This document shows positions 53,857-62,558 of a stretch of DNA of 64,000 nucleotides, one piece after another. Source of the DNA: Flectobacillus longus. Its GTDB lineage: Bacteria > Bacteroidota > Bacteroidia > Cytophagales > Spirosomataceae. The number at the start of each line of letters is the position of its first letter. Position 1 is the stretch's first letter. Both the position numbers and the translations under genes were made by a program. Where the stretch lies: NCBI RefSeq assembly GCF_030056705.1, contig NZ_JASHIC010000031.1, forward strand, positions 31,968-95,967. The letters are read 5' to 3'. The notes beneath the pieces were generated by a model. That model saw only the letters and a program-made list of their open reading frames with translations. It ran no database searches and was not told the DNA's origin.

Positions 53857-54697
53857 AATGTTAAGTTTGAGAAAATTGGTTCTCAAAATTTAACAAATTC
53901 ATCTCAGAAAGCTCTCAGGTTCTGTATGTTTTTAATAATGTCAAATATTTAGAAAGACAAAAGCAACAATAGGACTTTTTCTTAATCAATGATTAAAATA
54001 GAGCTAGTACTTAAGACTCCTAAAAAACAGGCATAATCCTTACTGGATTTATTAACTCCAACAAGATATAAAACCATATTCCTGTAGAAGTTCTATTGTA
54101 CAGATATGCCATAAACTAAAGTACGTATATTGACTTTGGTTAATAAATTTATAGATATACCCTCAAGATTCCCTTTTCTTATTTTTTGTGGGTTAGCCAC
54201 CATAAATTTTAATTATATTGCAACGAAAAACGTTCTTTTTTACTAGCAAGTATTTTGTGAAATTGCTCCAAATGGGCCGACCTTAAAAGAAGGTAAAAAT
54301 TGTATTGCAAAAGTTCTGAAACCATACTTTCTGAAGCCCCAAGCTTTACAGGATTTGTAGAAGGAAAAAACATACAACTAATAGGAGTCGAACCAAATCC
54401 AGATACTATTTCAAAATTTAAACTTCGATAGAAATAGCAGTGTGCAAACAAGCATCAGCCACTAACAGACACTGAAGCAATTGAGCGAAATATTTTGCAG
54501 TAAACTACTGAAAATCAATACATTGCCAAGGCGTTTCTGGTAAAGGCAAACTCTCATAATTCTCATGTATTTTTTGGCTATATTTTAGTGGCTTGAGGAC
54601 TAACTAGATGAGCCTTGATATTTCTACAAGCTCTTGCAGTGCTTGTTCTCGTTGGATGAAATAAAATAATAATATTGAACTATAAAAATGCAAACAA
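53857..54697. other. Gene-poor stretch with a possible decayed coding fragment
   Basis: 841 bases with no intact gene. At 54300-54431 on the plus strand a 43-codon frame reads SETILSEAPSFTGFVEGK, then NIQLIGVEPNPDTISKFKLR and a stop, with protein-like composition but no start codon and no family that I can name; the opposite-strand frame (54209-54451) is its shadow. Further scraps (54450-54640) are full of stops. This may be what remains of a deleted gene before the ubiquitin-like/DUF4132 pair. Confidence 0.4.
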
Positions 54698-55108
54698 ATG
54701 GAAGTAACAATAAAAGTTCATGAAAAATCAATCAGTAAAGCCAATTTTGAATACAAATTCATAGTTACGTCAGACTCCATTGAGGTAAAAGAATTAATAT
54801 TAGAAAAGGTTAGACAAGAGGTACTTTCATACAATGAAAATATTGTTGAAAGTTTAAAGCAAATTAATATGTCCAATGATTTTGAAACAGCTCTTAATGA
54901 TGAAGCAAAAACATCTTTAAGAAATAAAAGAAAATTAGAATTTGAAGATATAGAAAAACAATACTACACTGCCTTAGATGGTTTTAGCAAAAGCAAATAT
55001 TTCATTTTTGTTAATAATAAGCAATATCACCATTTAGATGATAAAATAGAAGTCACACATAGTATGAATGTATTATTTATGAAAATCACGCCTCTTGTTG
55101 GCGGTTAA
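54698..55108 (+). CDS. Ubiquitin-like (beta-grasp) protein with C-terminal Gly-Gly, insert type
   Basis: 136 aa. The predicted pattern is beta-grasp: two N-terminal strands (MEVTIKVHEKSI, FEYKFIVTSDSI), a helix (EVKELILEKVRQEVLSYN), a helical insert of about 50 residues, then strands YFIFVNNKQYHHLDDKIEV and NVLFMKITPLVGG ending exactly in Gly-Gly. The final segment is very like the ends of ThiS, MoaD and ubiquitin (for example PPVAGG). The DUF4132-type gene begins 10 bases after its stop, so they form one operon. It might be conjugated or carry a C-terminal thiocarboxylate or adenylate, but no E1-like enzyme is seen nearby. The fold is inferred by eye. Confidence 0.6.
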   Translation: MEVTIKVHEKSISKANFEYKFIVTSDSIEVKELILEKVRQEVLSYNENIVESLKQINMSNDFETALNDEAKTSLRNKRKLEFEDIEKQYYTALDGFSKSKYFIFVNNKQYHHLDDKIEVTHSMNVLFMKITPLVGG

Positions 55109-55118
55109 GTTTTACCAG

Positions 55119-56987
55119 ATGATAAATATTTCAAATATTGCAGATCCAACTATTAGCCACGAATGGAAGGTAGTAATCGAATTCTTGGCTTCTCACACTG
55201 AACCCAAAAAGAATCCTCCAAAGTCATGGTACAAGGAATTATCCTCTTTAATTAATAGGAATATTAGCTTGGGAGAGTATGAATCTTTTTTGTTAGAAAA
55301 TCTTAAATCTTTCAAAAAAGAAATACCAAACTTAGTATCCAGATATTCAGAAAATGATTATGCAAAAAGCCCTTTCCTGAGAGGTTTTTTACATAGCTCA
55401 ATTCTATTTCTAGAAAACACAAAAATAACAGATATCATTGAAGATATTACTGTTACCTCTTTTAGTAAAGGTGCACAAGGTGTCCCTATTGGAAATGATG
55501 CTTTATATATCCTATCCGATTTACCTGTAGATAGAGTCGTGGGGTCACTTGGTAAACTCAGGTCAAGAATAAAAAAAGGACCTGTTCGCTCCAAAATTGC
55601 TACTATTTTAAATAATATTGGAAAAAAACATGGAAAAACAGCTAATGAACTAGAGGAAATGTCTATCAGTGATTTTGGATTAAATAACCAAAATGAACTT
55701 GTTTTTTGTGTAAATGATTGGAATGGCACCATTTCTTTTACCACGGTAAATCAAAGTGAAATATCTTGGACAAACGGAACAAAAGTACAAAAATCTCCTC
55801 CCAAAGAAATTACAACAGCTTTGAAAGAAGATTTGAAAGAATTTACTGAAAATATAAAAGAAATAAAAGAGCAACTTGCTAGCCAATGTTTTCGGATTGA
55901 GTCTTTTTATTTAAATGATGTAAAATGGTCTTTTGAATATTGGGAAAAGTATTATTTGCAACATAATCTGGTTAGTATTATAGCCAAAAATTTGATTTGG
56001 GATATAGTTTGGGAAGGAAATAAGGTAAATGTAACTTGGAGCAATGGATATTTTATAGATTCTAATCAAGCCATAGTTGAGAATATTCCTATTAATGCCA
56101 CGGTTTCTTTGTGGCACCCTATCTATTCTACGATTGAAGAAATTCGAAATTGGCGCAAATATTTCAATGAAAAGCAAATTATACAAGGCATAAAGCAGGC
56201 ATTTAGAGAAGTTTATGTCTTGACTGATGCCGAACTGAACACAAAGTCTTATTCTAATAGATTTGCCGCTCATATCATTCAAGTGGGGACTTATCTTACA
56301 AAATCAAGAAGCAAAGGTTGGATGGGTTCAGCATTATTAATGGAAAATTTTGCTTTAAAAATCCCTCATTTTGATATAAAAGCGGAGTTTTGGATTCAAC
56401 GTATTAGTCAAGAAGGGGAAGATTGGTATGGTACAGGCTTAGGTGCAACAGATCAAGTAAGATTCTATAAAAATAAAGAACAGATTGAATTAAAGGATGT
56501 ACCACCAATCGTTTTTGCTGAAGTAATGCGAGACGTGGACTTATTCATCGGTGCTTCAAGTATAACCAATAATCCTTATTGGACAGATAACGGTACAGGC
56601 AAGAATACTGATAGTCAAAGTTATTGGTATGAATACTCTTTTGGCTCACTGCGGATGTCGGGTGATATTAGGATGGAGACGCTGAAAGAAATAATTCCAA
56701 TGCTATCCATTAAAGATGTCTGTAGTTTTGAAGGTAACTTTCTAAAAGTTCAAGGAAAGATTAGAAACTACAAAATACACGTTGGAAGTGGGAATATCTT
56801 AATGGAACCCAATGACCAATATCTTTGCATTGTTCCTGATTCGTCAAATAGAATGGCAAAAGAGAAGATATTTTTACCATTTGATAACGATGAAACATTA
56901 TCTATCATCATTAGTAAAGCTTTATTGTTAGCAAAAGATAACGAAACCACCGACGAAACCATTATTTCTCAAATAACACTTAAATAA
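55119..56987 (+). CDS. DUF4132-type (MolR/YehI-like) protein with C-terminal DUF7737-like domain
   Basis: 622 aa from ATG 55119 (MINISNIADPTISHEW). It shows the DUF4132 features as I know them: YILSDLPVDRVVGSLGKLRS and KHGKTANELEEMSISDFGL, the QLASQCFRIESFYLNDVKW and YLQHNLVSIIAKNLIWDIVW segments, LWHPI, QAFREVYVLTDAELNTKSYS, RFAAHI. The end, RNYKIHVGSGNILMEPNDQY and LCIVPD, is the highly conserved DUF7737-type block. Full MolR-type proteins are usually 1000 aa or more with a WGR or helical N-terminus; this one is a short form, but nothing looks broken. Function is unknown in any organism to my knowledge. Paired with the ubiquitin-like gene upstream. Confidence 0.75.
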   Translation: MINISNIADPTISHEWKVVIEFLASHTEPKKNPPKSWYKELSSLINRNISLGEYESFLLENLKSFKKEIPNLVSRYSENDYAKSPFLRGFLHSSILFLENTKITDIIEDITVTSFSKGAQGVPIGNDALYILSDLPVDRVVGSLGKLRSRIKKGPVRSKIATILNNIGKKHGKTANELEEMSISDFGLNNQNELVFCVNDWNGTISFTTVNQSEISWTNGTKVQKSPPKEITTALKEDLKEFTENIKEIKEQLASQCFRIESFYLNDVKWSFEYWEKYYLQHNLVSIIAKNLIWDIVWEGNKVNVTWSNGYFIDSNQAIVENIPINATVSLWHPIYSTIEEIRNWRKYFNEKQIIQGIKQAFREVYVLTDAELNTKSYSNRFAAHIIQVGTYLTKSRSKGWMGSALLMENFALKIPHFDIKAEFWIQRISQEGEDWYGTGLGATDQVRFYKNKEQIELKDVPPIVFAEVMRDVDLFIGASSITNNPYWTDNGTGKNTDSQSYWYEYSFGSLRMSGDIRMETLKEIIPMLSIKDVCSFEGNFLKVQGKIRNYKIHVGSGNILMEPNDQYLCIVPDSSNRMAKEKIFLPFDNDETLSIIISKALLLAKDNETTDETIISQITLK

Positions 56988-57096
56988 ATATGAACTTTTA
57001 GCTGACTAACTTTCGTCGAACAACACGCTTACCTTTAACATCGGTAGCTGTTGCCAACTCGATTATTGTGAAACAGCTCCTATAAATTATTATTTC

Positions 57097-57134
57097 AAAC
57101 CTCTTTTAAAGCAATTTAAAAGAGGTTTATTTTT
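57097..57134 (+). terminator. Terminator after the ubiquitin-like/DUF4132 operon
   Basis: AAACCTCTTTTAAA (57097-57110) and TTTAAAAGAGGTTT (57115-57128) form a perfect 14-bp stem with a 4-base loop, followed by ATTTTTG. The rest of 56988-57289 holds no gene. Confidence 0.85.
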
Positions 57135-57289
57135 GAATTAACATAGCCAATATCTTCGTAAGAGTCTCCATTTTAATAACTGCGTAGTTCAAACTGTAAT
57201 CCGATTAAGCTCATCTATATCATCAGATAATAATACTTTAGAGAGATATTCCCTGACAAAATACCATATTAAAGTTGGACGTTGGGTTA

Positions 57290-58546
57290 TCAAATTTTAA
57301 TAACCAACAACTCATCAAACCGAGTTGTATATCTTTGGGATAATCTCTCATTCTTTAGCTTCCAAGTCCTATCAAATCCCTGGGCAGCAAGCTTCAATTT
57401 ATTCCTTCCATTCGAATGGTTAATGGCATCCAAGACTTCCATTACCTTTCTGGCATTGTTATTAGGATTAGGGGAAAACAGGGCTAATTGATACTCATCT
57501 TCTGGTACGATACCCGATACTATTACTCCAGCTTTCTTATATTTAAAGCCATCTCGATAAATCTTAGATAAGCCCAATAGAGCATTCTTTATAATTACTC
57601 TCGAATCGCTATCTGCCACTGGAAGTGTGATAGTAATTGAATTAAAGTATTGCTTTTCGTGCTTCGAAAAAGGATTAGTTGTAACAAATACATGTACATA
57701 ATTGGCAACACTTTTTTGCTTTCGAAGCTTAAATGCACAAGCAGCCGCAAAATTAGAGACAGCTTCCGAAAGAGGGCTGTATTGAGTGAGCATAGTTCCA
57801 AAACTTCGAGATGTACAGATATTCTTCTTTGGCTCATTGACTAAATCCACACTCAAGCAGGGAATACCTCTAAGTTCATACAGCATTCGTTGTCCTACTA
57901 CCGACATCTTAGCTCTTACCCAATGCTCGTTGGTTTGTGTAAAATCAAATGCCGTGTACATATTATATGCTTCTAACATTTTTGCATATCGCCTTCCCAC
58001 TCCCCAAATATCTTCTATGGGTGTTGCTCTTAATACTTGCTCTATTTTCTCAGGCGTGTCTAATATCCAGACTCCTGTTTCTTTGTGATTCTTTTTTGCA
58101 TAACGGCTAGCAATTTTCGCAAGGGTTTTTGTAGATGCAATTCCTACACAAGTTGGAATCCCTGTACATTGCCTAACCTTGGTGCGAATTTGTATTGCAT
58201 AATTTTCTAAATCCGATACTCCCTGAAGATTCAGAAATGATTCGTCTATAGAATAAACCTCAATTTCGTTTGAAAATTGAGATAGCGTTTGAACAACTCT
58301 GTTGGAAAGATCACCATACAGTACATAATTGCTACTGAATGCTTGAAGTTTTCCGCTTTGAACCAAGTCTTTAACTTCAAAGGCAGACACGCCCATTTTG
58401 ACTCCCAACTCCTTGGCCTCATCTGAGCGAGCAATGACACATCCATCATTATTACTTAAAACGACAACAGGCTTATTTTTCAGCTCTGGCGCAAATAACC
58501 TTTCACACGAAACGTAAAAGTTATTACAATCAACAAGTGCAATCAT
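57290..58546 (-). CDS. umuC: DNA polymerase V catalytic subunit-like (Y-family polymerase)
   Basis: 418 aa from ATG 58546 ([20 protein letters not shown]), overlapping the umuD-like stop by 4 bases. Y-family signature: palm Asp at residue 6 (ALVDCNNFY), [30 protein letters not shown] with the catalytic Asp/Glu, and thumb [20 protein letters not shown], then [20 protein letters not shown], the little-finger domain and a C-terminal DUF4113-like end ([20 protein letters not shown]). It carries out error-prone bypass of DNA damage with a processed UmuD partner. Leftward, in one operon with 58543-58992. Confidence 0.96.
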   Translation of the reverse strand: MIALVDCNNFYVSCERLFAPELKNKPVVVLSNNDGCVIARSDEAKELGVKMGVSAFEVKDLVQSGKLQAFSSNYVLYGDLSNRVVQTLSQFSNEIEVYSIDESFLNLQGVSDLENYAIQIRTKVRQCTGIPTCVGIASTKTLAKIASRYAKKNHKETGVWILDTPEKIEQVLRATPIEDIWGVGRRYAKMLEAYNMYTAFDFTQTNEHWVRAKMSVVGQRMLYELRGIPCLSVDLVNEPKKNICTSRSFGTMLTQYSPLSEAVSNFAAACAFKLRKQKSVANYVHVFVTTNPFSKHEKQYFNSITITLPVADSDSRVIIKNALLGLSKIYRDGFKYKKAGVIVSGIVPEDEYQLALFSPNPNNNARKVMEVLDAINHSNGRNKLKLAAQGFDRTWKLKNERLSQRYTTRFDELLVIKI

Positions 58547-58992
58547 CGTGTTCTGTGAATAATATAAGTTACTATTCCCCAAATCTCAAAATCGTCATAA
58601 GCATAGACTTGAATAGTCTTGTATCTAGCATTTTCAGGTACTAAAAAATATTGCTTCCCTTCAAGCGTCAATCGTTTTACTAAAAATTCACCATTTAATA
58701 TGGCCACTACAATAGAGTCAGATTTCACTTTAAGTGACCTATCTACTACCAAAATATCGCCTGAATGGATATTGGCATCTCGCATAGAATCGCCCAACAC
58801 CCGAACGCAAAAGGTACTAGAAGGATGAGTAACCAATAATGAATTAAAATCCAATTCCATTTCGATATAATCGGCTGCTGGGGATGGAAACCCTGCACTG
58901 ACAGAGTCAAAAAGCGGTATTTCTAAAGATTCACCATTTTCTTTACAAATGGTGAAAATCTGAATTTCTTTAGGAAGTAAGGGATGTCTCAT
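58543..58992 (-). CDS. umuD: UmuD-like S24 self-cleaving protein
   Basis: 149 aa. Catalytic pair S69 ([11 protein letters not shown]) and K106 ([10 protein letters not shown]), spaced 37 residues as in LexA/UmuD, and an Ala33-Gly34 bond (VSAGFPSPA) as the expected self-cleavage site. There is no DNA-binding domain, as in UmuD. It forms the accessory subunit of polymerase V after RecA-stimulated cleavage. First gene of the leftward umuDC operon; an inverted repeat in front (58999-59055) may be an SOS-type operator. Confidence 0.94.
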   Translation of the reverse strand: MRHPLLPKEIQIFTICKENGESLEIPLFDSVSAGFPSPAADYIEMELDFNSLLVTHPSSTFCVRVLGDSMRDANIHSGDILVVDRSLKVKSDSIVVAILNGEFLVKRLTLEGKQYFLVPENARYKTIQVYAYDDFEIWGIVTYIIHRTR

Positions 58993-58998
58993 TTCAAA

Positions 58999-59055
58999 TG
59001 AATACGTTTTTGCCTTTAGAATAAATATTTTATTTAAAGTTAAAAAACGTATTCA
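58999..59055 (-). promoter_or_regulatory. Inverted repeat upstream of umuDC
   Basis: TGAATACGTTTTT (58999-59011) and AAAAACGTATTCA (59043-59055) are perfect 13-bp complements separated by 31 bases, directly upstream of the umuD start at 58992. Each arm could be half of a dimer site for the SOS or HTH regulator of this organism. No E. coli-type LexA box is present. Confidence 0.5.
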
Positions 59056-59605
59056 AATTTTAAAAGAAAATATACTTTTATAAAAAAATATATACATTTA
59101 TTATTCATTTATTTTAGCAATTACTCCTCCAGCATATAACTCATCACCTCAGCATACCTTAAAAGCTGTTCGGGAATTTTCTAACCAAAACATGAGTCAT
59201 TTCGAATTTTGTGATACCTTATTGCCAGTATTCAACATTTAGACCATTGAATATTGGAGCGAGCCAAAATTTGCGAGATGATTTAATGGTTTTATTCGAT
59301 TTCTAGCAGAATAGTAAGTGTAAATTTGGATGATTTTTTGTAGAAAATGGAACGGACTTTGTACCATCAACCCTTATTCCATAATAGACTATGTCTTGTT
59401 TTTTTGAAGAAACCAATATTAAAATGACATCATGCTGGTAGGGATGTAACTTACATTTCGAAGTGGGCAATTGTTTGAATTTTCACCAAATCTTAAAAAT
59501 TCAAAATTAATAGGAAATTATAAACGCTTACTCAGTATCAAAAAGCATTCCTGAAACCCCAAAAAGTAAAATTGTAAGTAAATCGTAAAAAGTACCTTGA
59601 TTGTA
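59056..59605. other. Gene-free stretch before the transposase remnant
   Basis: 550 bases with stops in every frame. It may include the left flank of the IS4-type element, but no terminal inverted repeat was identified. Confidence 0.4.
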
Positions 59606-60399
59606 CGTGTTGAAGAATTTTTTGAAGAGTTTCGCAGGATGTGCCCTAGCCTTATTTTTACCCCAAAAGAAATTTTTCTATCTATTGATATAACCGAGTG
59701 GGACGGGGATACCTAATCTTTGGAAAATTTCAATGCAATATTCTAATGATTGTAGCATCTTTCGACGGATTAGGAATTCCTTTATATTGGCAATTATTAG
59801 ATAATAAATCAGGTAATAGTTGTTGCAAGAACCGTATTGAGATATTAGAAAAGTGATTGTCATAATTGGTAAAGAACATATTGCAGGGATAGTTGGCGAT
59901 AGAGAGTTCATTGGTACACTTCATGGTTTAAATACCTGAAAATAAACAATATTCCTTTTTGTATGCGCTTATCTAAACACCATCTATTGACCTTGAAAAT
60001 GGAAGTATTTACCATATTGAGCGCCTATTAAAACAGCAAAAAGAGCGATACTTTCACGATGCTTTGGTGGATGGCATTGTCTATAATGTAATGCTAAAAA
60101 AGTTTTCTAATAATAATTTCCTCTTTGGGGCTGGTCAGTTTAAAGCCAAGAAATTAGGTAAAGTTTATCGCAAGCGCTAGGCAATTGAGGTACTTTTTCA
60201 GAATCTAAAAAGTCAAGGATTTGATTTAGAAAGTACACATTTAAAATGTATGAGAAAATTAAGTAGCCTTTTGGTATTTGTCTGTCTTGCCGCAGCAATT
60301 TGTTTCAGTATCGGCAAATACTATAATGGTAAAGTACAAAAAACAAAAACTAAAAATCATGGTTACATGGCTAAAAGCTTTTTCAGAACAGGTTTGTAA
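59606..60399 (+). pseudogene. Decayed IS4-family transposase
   Basis: Plus-strand fragments in shifting frames recover a DDE transposase. EIFLSIDITEWDGDT carries the first Asp. IAGIVGDREFIGTLHGLKYL carries the GDREF second-Asp motif. AIEVLFQNLKSQGFDLESTH corresponds to the C-terminal Y(2)R-W-IE-LF glutamate block. The Trp codon of the expected YRKRW is TAG at 60178-60180, and at least two frameshifts plus other stops interrupt the frame, so it cannot transpose. The tail (LSSLLVFVCLAAAICFSIG) is also typical. No terminal repeats or target duplication were found. Confidence 0.75.
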
Positions 60400-60630
60400 C
60401 TATTACGTGAAGTACTAAAGAACCCTAATTCCAATTTAGGTAATTTATCATACAAAATCATCTAGGTGTTCTCTAAGCTTATAAAGCAAAAGAAACTTAT
60501 AGTCAGCAAGTTATAAAAATCATCGGGTAGAGTAATGAATTTCAATACTCAGTAAACGAAAAATGTGCATTTTGTGCATAAATAGTGTATTTTTTTCACA
60601 ATGGTAAATATTCTAACCATAAACAAGCTT

Positions 60631-60888
60631 ATGAAAAGATTTGACTTTAGAAACTAGAAGAAGGTTTACAGTACCCTACAAAGAAACATTCCCAAAACAG
60701 CACTAAAACGTTATTGCTTGCAACACAAATGGTTTGAAGGTACGAAGGAGAGCACTTGGGCAAACCATTGCATTTATGACACGTTTTCGCAAATTCAAAA
60801 AATGGTTATTTGGGAATATTTAGAACTTTGACATTTTGAAGAAATACAGCAAGCATTGGAGGCTCACGAGTCCTTGCAAGTGGCATAA
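60631..60888 (+). pseudogene. 85-codon frame of unknown family interrupted by TAG and TGA
   Basis: From ATG 60631 one reading frame stays coherent to TAA 60886-60888 except for TAG at 60655-60657 and TGA at 60829-60831. Between them it reads KKVYSTLQRNIPKTALKRYC, then LQHKWFEGTKESTWANHCIY and DTFSQIQKMVIWEYLEL, and afterwards HFEEIQQALEAHESLQVA. The composition is protein-like and the frame is unbroken by indels, so either point mutations killed it recently or the stops are read through. I do not recognise the family. It lies 21 bases before the tRNA-like sequence. Confidence 0.4.
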
Positions 60889-60909
60889 ATCATTACCGAC
60901 CACTAACAC

Positions 60910-60985
60910 CGCAAAGTAGTAAAGCAGTAGGTAGCTCATGAGGCTCATATCCTCAAGGTCGCAGGTTCGAGTCCTGTCTTTGCTC
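60910..60985 (+). tRNA. Initiator tRNA-Met (CAU)-like sequence, possibly degenerate
   Basis: Acceptor GCAAAG/CTTTGC with an unpaired C at position 1 (opposite T), the hallmark of initiator tRNA. D-loop AGTAGGTA, anticodon stem TGAGG/CCTCA with loop CTCATAT (anticodon CAT), variable AGGTC, T-arm GCAGG-TTCGAGT-CCTGT. No CCA is encoded. Oddities: an extra GTA between acceptor and D stem, a D stem of only three pairs (AAGC/GCTC), T instead of A at position 38, and an anticodon stem with two rather than three G-C pairs next to the loop. It is either a mutated extra copy or a mobile-element-borne tRNA. Confidence 0.6.
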
Positions 60986-61139
60986 CTAAACCTTAATATT
61001 TTATAGTATGATGCCATTACTTCTAGTTCCTGTATTACTATTTTTTGGAATACTTTAGTTTGTGTTGTGTACTCTTGACTGACTTAAGGAACAATTTTCA
61101 AAATAGTTTTATCATTATCACTTTTATCCTTTTACAAAC

Positions 61140-61304
61140 ATGAGTACTGTTGAAGTTGAAAACCTCGTAGATTTCTTTGTTAGCGCTATGGCTATGAGCT
61201 TTGCCTTTTTTGGTGCCAACTTTGCCTATAGCTTTATTGCTGGAACAAGTTTGGAGGACAAATTAAAAGACTTCGTAGGAGGCGACTTAGAGGATGATAA
61301 TTAG
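61140..61304 (+). CDS. Small membrane protein (54 aa) in the mobile-element region
   Basis: An intact short frame: MSTVEVENLVDFFVSAMAMS, FAFFGANFAYSFIAGTS, then an acidic C-terminus (LEDKLKDFVGGDLEDDN). One or two TM helices are predicted. Unlike its surroundings it has no internal stop. Even shorter hydrophobic frames lie nearby (61011-61058, MPLLLVPVLLFFGIL). Such a set of tiny membrane proteins recalls coat-type genes of filamentous phages, but that is only a suggestion. No family is recognised. Confidence 0.45.
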   Translation: MSTVEVENLVDFFVSAMAMSFAFFGANFAYSFIAGTSLEDKLKDFVGGDLEDDN

Positions 61305-62055
61305 TATTTTATTGCATTGGAGTGCAGTTTTTTAAAAAATATTCGTGCCATCTTTTATCGTTTTCTTTGCGGTTAGGCACTTTATTGAGAAAAACAAAAG
61401 AGACTAAAGAAGAAAGAGGGTTCTTAAATCCATTTGTTTGGATTTATGAATTGAGTGATTAGCTAGACTCCCACAGAATAATGTGGGAGGTTCTTTCTCT
61501 GAAGACAATAGGTGTAGAAATAGATTTTAAAGACTACCACACCTTGAATGGTAGCTTCTTTCCTCACGATGAAAATGATTTTGATTCTTTCTATAGCGCT
61601 TGTGGTCATTCTTCCATTCAGGAGAAAAGAACAAAACGTATAGTCAAATAAGTTATGTCTTTTCAAGGTGTCAGAATGTCTTAAATGTACGTTCTCTTAT
61701 TGGCAACAAAAGCAAATTGAAGTATCTGCTACAGCTAGTAGTGTGACGACCAAACCTGTGGCGATACTTTGCCTATTTCACAGAATATGAATCTATTTTC
61801 ACCTAAATCGGCGATTAACACAGACTTTGTAAGGATGCCTAAGACGCTTGAGCTTGTTTGCTCTACAACATCATCAAGGAAGAACTTTGATATGAAGAAA
61901 ATATAGATAATTCGAATATCCGAAAAATGCTCAGGGGACAAAGAAATGTCACTCCGCAAATTGTCAAGAGACTTTCAGATTATCTTGGTCTTTCCAGACA
62001 ACAGTTTCAGGGAAATATACAAATGGATATTGTAGGAACAAAACCAAGAAAATCA
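61305..62055. other. Decayed stretch between the small membrane gene and the IS3 remnant
   Basis: 750 bases with stops in all frames. A plus-strand scrap at about 61917-62010 reads IRKMLRGQRNVTPQIVKRLS, then DYLGLSRQQF, resembling a helix-turn-helix protein fragment. A hairpin CTCCCACA...TGTGGGAG lies at about 61469-61490. Nothing else is supported. Confidence 0.4.
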
Positions 62056-62558
62056 CATGGCTAAAGTTATTTTGATAGAGTCCACTTCATTTAGTTTGAT
62101 AACAGATGCCTATTCAAAAAAGATAGTTGGATATTATATAGCAGATAATTTAAATGATGAAATCGGACCGTCGATGCGGTAGTATTATGGCTCTGAAAAT
62201 TGCACTCAAAGAAAGAAAAGATAAAACTGAGTCGTTGGTTCATCATTTTGACAGGGGAACACCATATTATGCTGATGCCTATCAAGAAGTATTACAGAAG
62301 AACAAAATCCTATGTAGCATGGCACCACAGAATTCAGACCCCTGTGAAAATGCGGGAGCTGAAAGAATAAATGGCATTTTGAAACAAGAGTTTATGATTT
62401 ACACGTTTGAACAGAGTTTAGAAATAATTAAGGTTTTAGTTACACAATCTATTGAAGTTTATAATGAAATAAGACCGCATTTATCAAACTACCTTCTAAC
62501 TCCCAATCAAATGCCCCAGCAGAACAAAATAAAATTTAAAACCTATAAAAAACAGTAG
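62056..62558 (+). pseudogene. IS3-family transposase (rve domain) C-terminal remnant
   Basis: The first piece (62056-62178) reads LITDAYSKKIVGYYIADNL, the integrase-core strand after the first Asp, then stops. After a frameshift the frame 62154-62558 continues SLVHHFDRGTPYYADAYQEV (second Asp; S/H-DRGxQY motif) and NAGAERINGILKQEF (catalytic Glu; N-x-ERxNGxLKxE), ending PNQMPQQNKIKFKTYKKQ. The N-terminal half with the first catalytic Asp and orfA are missing, so it is dead. Terminal repeats are not evident. Confidence 0.8.

Noticed and set aside
54209..54451. 80-codon minus-strand frame
   Set aside because: It is antisense to a more protein-like plus-strand fragment and has no recognisable features.
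55119..56987. Treating the DUF4132-type gene as truncated
   Set aside because: Although shorter than MolR-type proteins, it has a proper start directly after the ubiquitin-like gene, an intact frame and the conserved C-terminal block, so a short natural form is more likely.
60820..61017. Minus-strand frame of 65 codons
   Set aside because: It is antisense to the tRNA-like sequence; its RSKDRTRTCDL run is the well-known artefact of translating a tRNA T-arm backwards.
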